Below, piece after piece: positions 1-10,525 of a stretch of DNA of 64,000 nucleotides. The notes below the pieces were generated by a model that saw nothing but the letters and a program-made list of their open reading frames with translations, was not told where the DNA came from and did not search any database. The position numbers were made by a program, and so were the translations under genes. How positions within the stretch are numbered: the first letter of the stretch is position 1; each line of letters begins with the position of its first letter. The DNA comes from Psilocybe azurescens (lineage: Eukaryota > Basidiomycota > Agaricomycetes > Agaricales > Agrocybaceae), in contig JAJIRX010000030.1 of assembly GCA_023853785.1 (NCBI GenBank), positions 1-64,000 of the forward strand, given 5' to 3'.

Positions 1-2298
1 TATTTGGGTATGATAAAACAACATTGAATGCAAAAACCAGTTAAAGTTTCCAGATTTCATACGTTTAAGAATTGATTCAAAGCCACCAAGCCAAGAGTTT
101 AATTGTTCACATGCTTGTGTATTATAAGCTCGCTTATAATATATTCGCCACGTTTATCAATGTCTACTATGACAAGATTTGGGGCTGAACCATTCAAGGG
201 AGCAGGATTACAATATTTGCGACACAAATAATCAGTTGTTCGATGGTTGATATAATGATAAGAATCCACAATAAATTGACTGGTTTTTTCCATATTGCCC
301 AACTTCCATTGCTAATACAAGTTTGAAGAACTTTGCAAGCTTTATCAATGCAAATATAAGCTGGTCGAGATGCTTCAGTTGGATACACTTTTGATAACCA
401 GTTTAAGATTTTGTTGGAGATTCAGATTTGTCAAACTTTGTCCATGCAATTACAACACCACATGGTGCACACATTGTTTCTACACAATAAAATCGACCGG
501 ACTAAAGTAATGCAATCGTGGAACCTCAACATCATCATCATCATCATCATCATGTGGTCGCTGAACTCTTTCAACAGATGGTTGCCAAGGTGCATTTTCA
601 TTTGGTCTTTGTAGCATTCTTCGAACACCTGCCAAACCTGCTTGGCTATGGTTTAACTTGTATTTTTCCATTCACGTTGATGAGTGGTACAAGCTTCTGT
701 ATCTCTTACTTTTTCATTCTGGCAGCCATATACTCGGCAGCGAGCACCATAAGCATGTTGGTGGACTGCACAAAATACTCCACCTCTTGCATTTGTCAAA
801 TCAGCAATACAGTTTTCATAAGCACAATGCTAAGCAAAAATTAATGTTATTCAACTTATTAGAGCACTATAAAGTTCACTTACAGTAGGTCCCATAACAA
901 TACCATCTAAAACAACCATTTTAATTGGTGCATAATTTGAAATATCATTTGAATTGGCTTCATTGTTTCTGTTTCTTATTGCTTGACGAGCTTCAGCTGT
1001 ATCATTTGCTGATTGTATAGCATTTTCACCTGTTAAAACAGGAACCTGTTCATGTTCATCCATACCAACAACAGCTGCTGGATCCTCATTTGCAAGAGGA
1101 ACAGTATCAGCTACATGTTTGTACTTTTGGGTGCATTCTGAACATGAGTGTTGCATACCTGCATTGAGTATTCCTTCATTTCCAACAGCTTTAAAGGCTG
1201 CAGTTGTAACATCTTCAATATCAAGGCCATCAGACAATTCTAGGTTTATATTTGATCCACTTGCAACTGTTCGAATTGATTCCTGAATAAATGCATGCCA
1301 TACCAATCGCCCTTCGTCATCGATATATTTGGAATTGAGGTCAGAAATACAATCATTATAAAACTGTGTATAAGCTGCTGCAGAAGCATGAAAATTGTAC
1401 ATTCCATTTAATACAGCCTTAGAAAAGCTGCGGTCCACCCATATTGATTGGCCAATTTTAAGAAAACGTGCTGAATTTAAATAGCATCGTTTCCACTCTT
1501 GGTCATCTTTAAAGTGTTCATGGTCTGCATAGTAACTTGTTTCACATTTTGGACACTTTCCAGCAAGTACAGGAGTCTCTTCATAGATTGTATTGTCTTT
1601 TATCAATGTGACTAGAGGAACATCCCGTGGTTTACTTGTTTGAAGTAAAGCTCGCTTTTGACAATTGACATCCATACATACAGCAGTAATTGGGCAAATT
1701 ACATGGATAGCTTGGATAGACTCATAAGAAATAGGCAATAGCTTTTGTTTAGACTTTCTTGTCTTTGAATATGGAGTAAACCCCAATAGCTTTGCAAACT
1801 CATCAAGCTTGTTGGATATTTCAAGTACTTGCTGATTTTGTTGAGATGGAAAATCTCTTTCCTTGAACAAAGTTTTGGTACTATCTTTGAATCTTTGTAG
1901 CACTGCTCTAGATAAAGATTTCATCCATCCAGTTGCTATAACTCTTCTTTCATCTGAAAAACAGGATTTTGCTGCCGAGCATGAAGAGTAAGTAATTCTG
2001 GATTTTCAGTCAATGTAAACAGTAGAGTCACTACTGTAGCAAGTGATATATTTGGACCAAATGTTTGGCCAATAAATTCACTGAAAATATTGAAATTTAT
2101 ATCTGGAAATTGTGCAGATTGTGGAATAGCAACTGCACCAGGGATAAAAGTGCTCCACATTAAAATCCAGAAAATAAAGTGAAATTGGCCAAAACAATAA
2201 AGTGGCAAAATAAGCAACCAGATCAACAATGAGGCACAGAATAGTCCAAGTTTATAAGTTTCATATACAAGATTCATAGATAAGAAAGATTGAGTCAT
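1..2298 (-). CDS. KDZ-type transposase with CxC5 and CxC6 cysteine clusters (C-terminus beyond window)
   Basis: Cut-and-paste transposase of the Kyakuja-Dileera-Zisupton class, acting in the nucleus on its element's termini. A 357-residue open stretch (851-1924) carries the CxC5-type cluster, with CMDVNCQKRALL and later CPKC pairs, and a CSEC motif. Further downstream exons (about 400-850) contain a CxC6-like Cys/His cluster (FCAVHQHAYGARCRVYGC). The RNase-H-like core follows with YICIDKACKVL and VDSYHYINH near 180-390. The last visible part (1-120) is the WLGGFESILK region, also present in the fragment at 29.6-30.2 kb. An N-terminal segment (1936-2298) is one frame off at about 1930, which could be a frameshift, an intron or a sequence error. 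The cysteine clusters are known companions of fungal KDZ transposases. No TET/JBP dioxygenase gene is seen beside it. Whether it is active cannot be judged from the sequence. Confidence 0.8.
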
Positions 2299-2371
2299 AA
2301 CTAAAAGTACAAGAGTTATTCAGAGTGGTCAGTTTGAGTACAAAAAAATAAAAAAAAAATAAACAAAATAA

Positions 2372-5158
2372 TTACTTTGTTTTCTTGTGACTTTGCTTTG
2401 AGACAGCCTTTGCTTTTCCTTTGCCCTTTTTCTGCGATTCTTCCTCTACTACTAAATGACCTTCATTTTCCAACCACTCTTGAAGATCTGATAAATAATA
2501 TTGAGCCTTTTTACACCCCAGACTTTAACATCATCTACTTCATCATCATCATCATCAGGAATTGTCATTGTCGCTATTGTCCTTTGTATCAATATTGTGT
2601 TCTAGCCATTTGACCATCTCAGGATAGTTTGCAATCTTTTCAAAAGCAGCCTTGTAGCCTTTATGGAATGTTGACTTTCCAAAATAGAGGCTGACAACAG
2701 GGGTGTGCTTGGCAGTGAGGTCTTTTGGCCAAGTGCTATTAGCGATTTTGCTTTCAAGAAGTGCAAGAGCTCTAAGATAGTCCATATACTTTGCATAGGC
2801 TATACGGAGACCAGGCTTTTGATGCGAACCATCAAGCCTGGTTCAACTTTCAAAAGCTCTGCAAGTCCACGCATCTTCACTAGAGTTGCGTGAAGCCGAA
2901 GCAACAGGAACAGATACACTAGACTGAGTATCGTGGCAAGAACTAGTTGACACAGAACGATGACCAGACTTAAGAGCGGATAAAGATGGCAAGACAGGAG
3001 TCAGATAGAGGTCACTGTCTTCAAAGCTTGTCTTAATATTGCAATAATGAGTCAGAACTATATCTATTATTATTATTAGCTTGAACTTACCGCCAAAACA
3101 TGGGTAACATGGTTATTGTTGGCGTCCTTCTGCCAAGTAAAGGCATCATCGAGTTCACTTAAAACCTTATAACGGCCTTGAGCAGACCAATCTCCGTCAT
3201 CCAAGAGAAAGTAATGGTACTTGGGAACTAAATAAACGTAAGAGGATTTTATTTGCAATCAGAGTTTCACTTACGACGTGTAGGAGACAAACGCTCGGTG
3301 ACCTTTTTAACCAATGATGATACACCAGTAATTTTGTCAATGTTTGGCACAGTAACAACATTTGTAGCCTTGGTAGTAACAATGTTGATATCGGCTGAGT
3401 TCTTGGCGGATACATAGAAGAAGATCTTGCCCCCAATGACTGGTATGTCAGAATGTGTATCCATGTCATTCCATACATCCTTTGCATCAGCAATGTTGAA
3501 TGTATTGCCTTGTGCATGTCCCATGAATCCCACCTTTCTCACGTGAAGCCCCTTGAGCCTTGATTGGGGTCTCAGGACTGTTGTTTGCACTTTGCATAAT
3601 AACATCTAATTAAATTTAATTGTATGTAAATATAATATAACAATAACAATAAATAATAATTTAAAATACCATCATCATGAGATGAGGTCTTCCCTTGACG
3701 ACCTCTAGAGGGTGTACGTGGGGCCTGAGTAAGGGTAGGAGACCCATGCCGGCCACGAGGATCACGAGAAACAGTGGGCTCCCTGTTTCCCTGATGTTGT
3801 GGGGCTGCAGTTGCATGAGATGATAATAAGTTAGTCATGGTATCCTCAGACATACCTGATTTACCTATTTCCTTGTTCAGGGGAGCAGTTACATTCACAG
3901 CAGTGGTAGCAGCAGCAGCAGGGCCTTGGCTTTCATACCAGCCTTGGAGGTACTGGCACTGGCCTTGGTGCCGTCGCCAGTGGTTGCGTTGGCGTTGGCA
4001 TTGGCGTTGGCATTGGCATTGGCATTGGCATTGGCATTGGCGTCCCTGTCGTCGGCCGCATCGTCGTTGTTGTCGGGCCTCGCTTGGTACGCCTTCGCCT
4101 TGCCCTTTGTGGTGGTTCCCGCGGCGTTTTCGTCGTCGTCCGCGGGTGTCGCTGGCGTCTTCGCCGTCCTCGCTTGTCTGCGTTCGCCGTTGTCGCCGTT
4201 GTCGCCGTTGTCGCCTTTGTCGTCCCTCGCTGTCGTGGTCCTCGTCCCCGGCGTTGTCACCCTGGCCGCTGTCGTTCTCGTCGTTGTCGCTCTCGCCCGC
4301 CCGTCGTTGTCGTCCTCGCCGTCCTTGTCCGGGTTGGTTTGGTTGTTGTCGTCTTGGTCATTGTCGTCGGCTTAGGTCTGCCGTGCTGTCTACGTCTTCT
4401 TCGTTGTCGGCGACCAACGGTGGACGGAGGGCGCCCCTCGGTAGCTGGGGCTGGAGTGGTAAGGCGAGGGGTGGTGCTACGGACACGCGGTCCACCTCGA
4501 GCTTTCGTACAGTCCTGTAAATATCAAATTAGAAATAGAATATAAAAAGAAGAAAGAAAGAAAAAAGAAAAGAAAAAACGGAATAAAAAGAAAAGAAAAG
4601 AAAAAGAAAAGAAAAAGGAAAAAGAAAAAAAAGGGGGGGAGGGTACATACTTGACCGCTTCGTGGGCACGCCTTTCGCCGGTGGCTGCGTCCTCAGCTGC
4701 CTTTGCGGCGCTGGTTTTCCTATAGAGCAGCGTGAAGCGGGGTGAGCGTGAAGCGGGAGAAAACGTACCTGGGGCCTTCCCCCTTTTGTACCCTTTCCCC
4801 TCCCTGCATGGCCTCCCGGCTGCTTCTCCTCCTCCTCCTCCTCCTCCTCCTCCTCCTCCTCCTCCTCCTCCTCCTCCTCCTCTTCTCCTGGGTCCGCCTG
4901 TCGTCGTTTGCGCTTAGCTGGCAGCTGTCGCGGTGGCTGCGGCGTTTGATTCCTTCCGCTTGCGTCGTTCCCCAGCTGTGGAAACAGGGGGGGACACCAG
5001 CGGTGCCCGGATCTTGTTGTCGATGCGGTAGAGCAGGTACCGGTGGGCATTGAGAGGGGAGGGTCGGTGTTGTTGACAGAGGCGGTGACAGTGGTTGTGG
5101 ACGGGCGGCGGGGAGCAGAGAGGTGGTGGTGGTGGAAGGAAAGGGTGCGACGTGGCAT
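2372..5158 (-). CDS. Low-complexity accessory protein of the KDZ-type element (function unknown)
   Basis: A multi-exon gene between the transposase and the right terminus. The likely start is the ATG at 5158, because the same ATGCCACGTC context begins the related gene of element 2. Exon 1 codes a His/Pro/Thr-rich head and a run of about 20 Glu from a (CTC)n repeat (4820-4890). An intron of about 136 nt follows (4515-4650). Then come repeated Asn-Ala dipeptides (3960-4040) and GDN repeats. The C-terminal exons are better ordered: a segment with GGKIFFYVSAKNSADINIV, another with LLDDGDWSAQGRYKVL, and one with YFGKSTFHKGYKAAFEKI. It ends in an acidic run and a Lys-rich tail, with stop TAA at 2372-2374. 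I recognise no known domain. Shared occurrence in three elements suggests it works with the transposase, but that is inference. Exact splice sites of the middle exons are uncertain. Confidence 0.6.
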
Positions 5159-5244
5159 CCAAACGGGCGTCGCGAATGGTCACGCTAGGCTTGTGCCGAG
5201 AGAAGCCGAATACGATCGGTATGTATAACACTGAATGTTGTCGG

Positions 5245-5335
5245 TATAGAAATGTCTATGTGGCTCAAGTGGTTGATTGCGTTGAATTCGGGCGTACTCG
5301 GATGCTTGGGTTCAATTCTCGATTATGCGCTTTTT
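5245..5335 (+). other. tRNA-like Pol III promoter sequence inside KDZ-type element 1
   Basis: The sequence has an A-box-like TGGCTCAAGTGG, then a B-box-like GGGTTCAATTC about 40 bases later, and ends in a run of seven T, the Pol III stop signal. No convincing acceptor stem can be paired, so it is not a functional tRNA. It reads outward to the terminus, antisense to the accessory gene. Element 2 has the same arrangement at about 8095-8190, including the oligo-T and the following AT-rich stretch, so it seems to be an inherited part of the family rather than a chance SINE insertion. Confidence 0.5.
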
Positions 5336-5364
5336 TTCTATTATAAATAAAATAATATAAAATC

Positions 5365-5805
5365 CAATAAAAATAATTTGATTGAATTCCAGTTGGATTC
5401 TGCATTATTCCGTGAGAATAGACGTATATTAGGCTATGTTTCATGGTATATATGACTATTCCAAGTGGATTCCAGCCAAATTGGCTTATATATGGTGTTC
5501 CAATTGGATTCCAGCTACATTGGCTGCTAAATGTTGGATTCCAACTGGATTCCATCTAACTTGGCTGCTAAATGTTGGATTCCAACTGGATTCCAACTGG
5601 ATTACCTCAGTTCCATTGGACTGTAAATGGAATATTCCACTTGGAATGGGTAATTTGATGGATTCCAGTTAGATTCGATTGGAATCCATTGTGGCTCCTC
5701 CATATAAAATAGCACCAATATATGGTATGGAATTCCACATTGGAATCCATTGGAATCCATCTACATTCCAGAACGAAGATGGATTCCACCTGGAATAGGT
5801 GGGGA
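5365..5805. repeat. Subterminal palindromic repeats (TGGATTCCA type)
   Basis: About fifteen copies of GGATTCCA or GGAATCCA lie between the tRNA-like sequence and the terminus. Many are paired as TGGATTCCAACTGGATTCC. A longer unit containing TGGCTGCTAAATG is repeated. Dense short palindromes next to a DNA transposon end are typical transposase-binding arrays; binding here is inferred. Confidence 0.7.
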
Positions 5806-5818
5806 CAGTAAAGACCTC

Positions 5819-7779
5819 GTTTGAGGGTGATAAGCAGTTGAAATTTTTGATTTTACTCCAAGGAGTTTCATTAGTTCCTTGAATGATTCAGTGGCAAATC
5901 TGGGGTCTCAATCTAATGTAAGGCTGTCTGGTAGACCAAAGAGTTTGCCAGTTTTTTTGGCATGCAGTCTTTTCATCTGGCATGGAATAAGGGTGAGTCC
6001 TTTTGTGTTCCCATAGTCGGTGATGCTTAGAATTGCGTTGAATTCAACTTCTCCTTGCTTGTCCAGGATTGGTGGAAGGCCTGTAAGGAAATCCATAGTG
6101 CTATCTGCAAAGAGTCGGGCTGACTTTGGTCCAGGTATTGGTATGAATGATGGATTAGAGGGATGTCAATTTATCTTGAATTGTTGGCTGGCGGCACATC
6201 CTTTTATGTATTGTTTGACAAATGAACATAATCCTGGCCACCAGTAATGTTGTTTAACTGAATTAAATGTCTCTAGTTCTCTGGGTGTCCAGCTGAAATG
6301 GGGTCATGATATGATTTAACTATGTCCTTCTGTAAGGTTTGATCTTTTGGGATGTAGGCTCATCCATGGTAGTATAAGACAGTTTTGCCATTTACATTCT
6401 CTGTTTTCCATTCTTTGAGATTGTGTTGTGCATTTGGTGGTCCTCCTTCTAATAAGGTTTTCATTGCCTCTGCTGCATTGTGGTCCAATTTGTTTGCATT
6501 GGTAATTCTTTCCTGTAATTTGGTGTCAATTAAGTTGATGAAAAGTTTTTCTGGGAGTAGGGTGATGTTTTCGTTGTCATGATCTTCTTCTGGGGTAAAG
6601 TCAGGGCATTTTGAAAGGGTATCAGATTGAATCATTTTGTTTCTGAGTAGATGTACCAATTTCAGGTTGAATTCTGAGACATACAGAGACCAGTGTGCCT
6701 GTCATTGGTTCAGATTTTGGGCTGACCTGAAATATGTCAAATTTTTGTGGTCTGAGTATACTGTGGTCGTGTGTTCCAATTCTTGAATGTAGTGTCTCCA
6801 TTCTTGTAATGCTTGGATTATCCCTAGTAATTCCCTATCATAGATTTCATAGTTTCTTTTGGTTGGGGAGAAAGTCCTAGATATAAATGCACATGGATGT
6901 CTTTTGCTGTTTCCATCTGGTTGAGTAAGAACCACTCCAGAGACATATTTTAAAGCATCAGATTCAATTTGAAATATTTTAGCAGTGTCAGGCATCAGGA
7001 GTACAGGTTCTTCTGTGAACCATTTCTTTAGTTTGTCAAAGGCAGCTTGAGTTGTGTTGTTCCATAAAAATTCTTTGTCTTTCTTCAGGCATTCATTTAG
7101 AGGTTGAGCTACCTCAGAGAATTTCTGGATGAATTTTTGATAGAAGTTTCCAAAGCCTAGAAATGATCGGACTTGTTTGAGAGTAGTAGGTGCCAGCCAG
7201 TCTTGAATTCCTTTAAGCTTCATTGGGTCCATGGAGATTTTTCCTGCTTCAATGATTATTCCGAGATATTCTGCTTTTTCTTGGGCAAATGAGCATTTTT
7301 CTGGTTTGAGGTAGAGATCATTTTCTCAAAGTCATTGTAGAACCATTTTGGTGTATTTTTCCAGTTCCCCTTGATCTTTCGCAAAGATTAGAATGTCATC
7401 CATATAGATGATTACAAAGCATTGTGATATCATATCTTCAAAGATTGAGTCCATCATGGATTGGAAGGTTGCCGGGGAGTTACACATGCCAAAGAACATT
7501 ACAGTTGGTTCAAAAAGTCCTCAGTTGGTTTTGAATGCTGCTTTCCATTGATCACCATCTTTTATCCTGATGTGGTTGTAGCCCCATCAGATGTCTAGTT
7601 TAGTGAAGAATTTTGTGCCTTTCAATTTGTCCATTAGTTCCATAATCTATAGTAATGGATAAGTGTTCTTGATTGTCCAGTCGTTCAGATACCTGTAATC
7701 TTGACAAGGTCAGAGCTTCCCATCTTTCTTTGATACAAAGAAGAAGGGAGATGCCATAGGTGATTCAGAGGGTCAAATG
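5819..7779 (-). pseudogene. pol: Gypsy pol, RT-RNase H-integrase portion
   Basis: Read on the minus strand: RT with the catalytic IIYMDDILIFA motif (about 7390-7420) and the downstream SFLGFGNFYQKFI thumb motif; RNase H with YEIYDRELLGII and VYSDHKNL; then a zinc-binding-type integrase head with HYWWPGL and an integrase core with MDFLTGLP. It stops at the AYHPQT motif, where element 1 is inserted. In-frame TGA stops occur at positions where Gypsy proteins normally have Arg, for example near 7705, 7585, 7520, 6707, 6366 and 5907. Each fits CGA to TGA. The family is certain; the copy cannot make a functional polyprotein. Confidence 0.9.
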
Positions 7780-7797
7780 GAGGTCTTTACCCTCACC

Positions 7798-8065
7798 CAT
7801 ATATTCTGGGTGGACTCCATGTGGAGTTCGGTGACTCTTTTTTGCAGGTGTCCCAGCCATTTAGAGGTGGAGACTCCACATGGAGTCCCACTGGAATTGA
7901 CTCATCCTCCATGTGGACTCCATGTGGAACCTCATCTGAGTCTCACTTCTCCATATGGATTCCATGTGGATTTGACTCATGAAGCATATATATCAGCATT
8001 AATACACTATTTCAGGGTCAATTTCAAATGGACTCCAGGTGGAGGAAGATCCCCAGATTTTATTT
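7798..8065. repeat. Subterminal palindromes of element 2, left (GGACTCCATGTGGA type)
   Basis: At least eight copies of GGACTCCA, GGAGTCCA or close variants occur, several as paired palindromes such as TGGACTCCATGTGGA. The internal base differs from the array of element 1 (C or G instead of T or A), while the frame of the motif is the same. Confidence 0.7.
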
Positions 8066-8094
8066 ATATTTTATTTATATTTTATTATGATGTA

Positions 8095-8190
8095 AAAAAA
8101 CAGCACAAACAGGAATTGAACTCGGGCATGTGAGAAGGCCACACACTGATGTTAAATCAACTAGGCTATATAGCCTTTGTAATTTATTAA
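8095..8190 (-). other. tRNA-like Pol III promoter sequence inside element 2
   Basis: On the minus strand there is an A-box-like TAGCCTAGTTGATT, a B-box-like GAGTTCAATTCC and then seven T. The downstream AT-rich stretch (ATAAAATATAAAT-like) matches that after the tRNA-like sequence of element 1. It is antisense to the accessory gene and points toward the terminus, the same geometry as in element 1. It is not a folded tRNA as far as can be seen. Confidence 0.5.
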
Positions 8191-8273
8191 ATTTGATGGA
8201 CTACATACCAATATGGCAATTTATTCGGCATTTCTCGGCAAGTGGTAAATAACATCACATATGTGACTTATTG

Positions 8274-9279
8274 ATGCCACGTCAGTCCGTTTGTTATTTC
8301 CACCACCCCACCTCTTCCTCCGACCACCACCACCCCACTGCTGCTGTTGTGTGTGCCCCCACCTTGCCGTCGTCAGTCAGAGCCAGGCCCATGCCAACCC
8401 GACCCGACATGCATCACATCGCAACAAACCGAGACCGACAAAGACCAAACGGACACCCGCAAATGAGATGGAATGAGGTGGGTGGGGAACAAGGAATGAG
8501 GCGAGGTGAGGCAAATGCGGAATGAGGGAACGAGGCAAGGCGATGCAAATGAGGAACAAGGTTGCAACCCCAGGTAAGTCGTGAATTCCGCATGCCACCA
8601 CTATTAACCACTATTAACCACTCCCCCCCCCTCTTTTTTTTGTACAGGCTGATGATAACAACGACGATGGGTACATATGGTACATACAATGATAGGTATG
8701 ACAGCACACAGGATGTGTACGGACGACAACACCAACATGTATGCAGACCACAACAACAACAACAACAGCCACAATAACAACAACAACAGCCACAATAACA
8801 ACAACAACAGCCACAATAACAACAACAACAGCCACAATGACACGTACAATGGCCATGACAACAACAACATGTACAACGGCCACAATGACAACAACAACAA
8901 TGTGTACGACAGCCACAACGACAACGACAACACATATGACAGATGCAGCGGATATGACAACATGACATATGGACATGCCAGACGTGTACAACGGCCACTA
9001 CAACGTGGACAAAGGCCACCACAATGACGACAATGCATACGGCAGGGCTACAAGCAACATGGCCATCCTCTCACTCCCTTTTTTCTTCTTTTTTCTTTTT
9101 TATCTTGTTTTCTCATTTTTTTCATGTTCATATGCCTCTATATTTATTTGAACCAATTATGTACCCTCTCACCTACTTATTTTGTCTGTTTTGTATGTTT
9201 TTCTTTTATTTCTTTTGTTTTATATATTTTTATATATTTCTTTTTTTATGTTTCAGTGGTGATGAACTTTGCTAGTAGA
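8274..9279 (+). CDS. Low-complexity accessory gene of element 2 (homolog of the element 1 gene)
   Basis: Starts at the ATG in ATGCCACGTC, the same start context as the element 1 gene, and encodes a His/Pro/Thr-rich head. A consensus-like intron (8574-8647, GTAAGT to ACAG) follows. The next exon contains a (CAA)n-derived repeat around 8740-8960 that reads as Asn/His-rich or Thr-rich depending on frame. A pyrimidine-rich intron probably ends at the CAG at 9254-9256, and a short last exon stops before 9290. The ordered C-terminal part of the element 1 protein is missing. Function is unknown; it may be a decayed or rapidly changing relic. Confidence 0.4.
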
Positions 9280-9429
9280 TAATATTGTAGATAATAATGT
9301 AGTATATAGTTTTTAATATATTATATATACATTCTTGCATGAATTTACTCTAAGAAAATACATTCCAATTTAAATCTGGCTATAGCTGGACTTTGTGAAA
9401 TTCAATAAGTCTGCTCTCTGATGGCCTAA

Positions 9430-9640
9430 GCTGGAATATTGTTACCCAGGTATGGAGTCCAGGTGGATTCTAATTGAACTCCACCTGGACTCCACCTGTC
9501 TTCGAAGTTGGATTCAAGTGGAATTGCTTGAAGTCCACCTGGAGTCCACCTGAGTTCACCTGGAGTCCACCTGAACTCCATCTATCAAAGATAATTTTCC
9601 AAACACTTGCATATGTTCCAGATGGAGTATATGGGTGGAG
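9430..9640. repeat. Subterminal palindromes of element 2, right (GGAGTCCACCTGGA type)
   Basis: Eight or more half-sites (GGAGTCCA, GGACTCCA, GAACTCCA) lie within about 170 bases, several as GGAGTCCACCTGGACTCC-like palindromes. They mirror the left array of the same element and end just before the terminal repeat. Confidence 0.7.
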
Positions 9641-9651
9641 GTAAAGTACAC

Positions 9652-10520
9652 ATCAAATGTATCCTTTCTCTAGTTGTTCCTTTGTCCAGTTGTCCAGTTC
9701 CATTTGTTCTGCCAGGGTGATATTATATGCTTTGAATTTCTTGGGCATAAATCCTTCCTTTAGTTCAATTTTGTGGTCCCATGGTCTTGGTTCCGGGAAT
9801 AAGTCTGCTGCTTGTTTATCAAAAGGTCCATATATGAGTGATACTCTGTGGGTATTGTGTCTTGGAGAGGTTTTGTTGGTTTTTCTGGTTCATATTGCTG
9901 GGCTAATGTTTGTGAGGTAGTGATTTTGGTGTTAAACCAAGTTTCTTTTGTTTTGTCTTTGTTTGCGTCTCCAATATATTGGATGATTAGAGATTCAAAT
10001 TTCTCTAGTGGGTGGGTAGTCCTGATCACTGATATTTGTTCATCCATTTCTTCCTCAATGGTAGTCTGATTTACCGTGGTTCCTTGTTGTGGTTTCCAAG
10101 TTATTTGTCCATTCTGCCAATTGATCTCTGGTTTTTTTCCTGTAGCCAAGGGAATCCTAGAATGATTTTTTGTTTCCCTAGTCCAAAGACTAGTAATTGA
10201 TCTCAATGATTTTGGTTTCTGACTTTTAGGTCCAGGTCCATGAATGATGAGGGTTTTGTTCTGATTCACCTGTCCTTTTTGCAGGCATTCTCTAGATAGA
10301 TGGCCTCATTGCTTGCACCTGAAACAAGCACCTTTCCTAATTAATTCAGCTTGTTCTTCAGCTGTCATGGCGCCCACGTCCATCCTGTTTGGGTCATAGT
10401 TCTGGTTATATCTTGGGAATTGTTCCATTGTTGTGTCCTCTTGCGTTCACTTGTTTCTTCCTTGAAGACTTTGGCTAGCCTGTAGTTAGTGTCAAATTGT
10501 GTCGCTTTCTTGTACCATCC
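9652..10520 (-). pseudogene. Gypsy gag C-terminus with zinc knuckle, protease and start of RT
   Basis: On the minus strand this continues gag. A CCHC knuckle (CFRCKQ, stop, GHLSREC) lies at about 10280-10325, broken by a TGA where Arg is likely. Then comes a 169-residue open stretch (9760-10269) that should hold the protease and linker. It ends in the RT entry motif EQLEKGYI next to the insertion of element 2. No clear DTG protease triad was found, so the protease call is by position only. Confidence 0.7.
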
Positions 10521-10525
10521 TTGGA

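Larger units (their letters stand above)
1..5818 (-). mobile_element. KDZ-type DNA transposon, autonomous-like, left end outside window
   Basis: Element 1 of a three-member family. Its right terminus, read on the minus strand, begins GAGGTCTTTACTG and continues with a CCCCACCTATTCC core. This matches the termini of elements 2 and 3. It interrupts the Gypsy integrase right after the conserved His-Pro-Gln-Thr segment, which fixes the boundary. From the right end inward it holds a terminal repeat, palindromic TGGANTCCA repeats, a tRNA-like sequence, a low-complexity accessory gene and a CxC5/CxC6 KDZ transposase, both genes on the minus strand. The flanking 8 bases (GTTTGAGG) would be half of the target duplication; the other half lies outside the window. 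The transposase has long open exons, so this may be a fairly recent arrival. Confidence 0.75.
7780..9651 (+). mobile_element. Non-autonomous KDZ-family element (element 2), nested in Gypsy RT
   Basis: A complete 1872-bp element. The left end is GAGGTCTTTACCC followed by CACCCATATATTC; the right end inverted gives ACTTTACCTCCACCCATATA. Flanks are GTCAAATG and ATCAAATG, 7 of 8 bases identical. Removing the element and one flank restores an open Gypsy frame apart from the flank's own TGA codon. Inside are palindromic arrays at both ends, a tRNA-like sequence and a low-complexity gene. No transposase is present, so mobility would depend on an element such as element 1. Confidence 0.85.

Noticed and set aside
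3837..4545. Plus-strand open frames opposite the Asn-Ala repeat
   Set aside because: Trp/His- and Arg/Val-rich translations are mirror images of the minus-strand accessory gene.
5245..5335. A functional tRNA gene
   Set aside because: A and B boxes and a T-run are present, but no 7-bp acceptor stem or anticodon stem can be formed.
8740..8965. CAA-repeat region as a CRISPR or satellite array
   Set aside because: Units are short, imperfect and lie inside a spliced gene of a transposon; no spacer-repeat structure and the organism is a eukaryote.
8414..9038. Long open frames on the minus strand opposite the CAA repeat (Cys/Leu/Val-rich)
   Set aside because: They arise from the low-complexity repeat read backwards; no start context, introns or family support.
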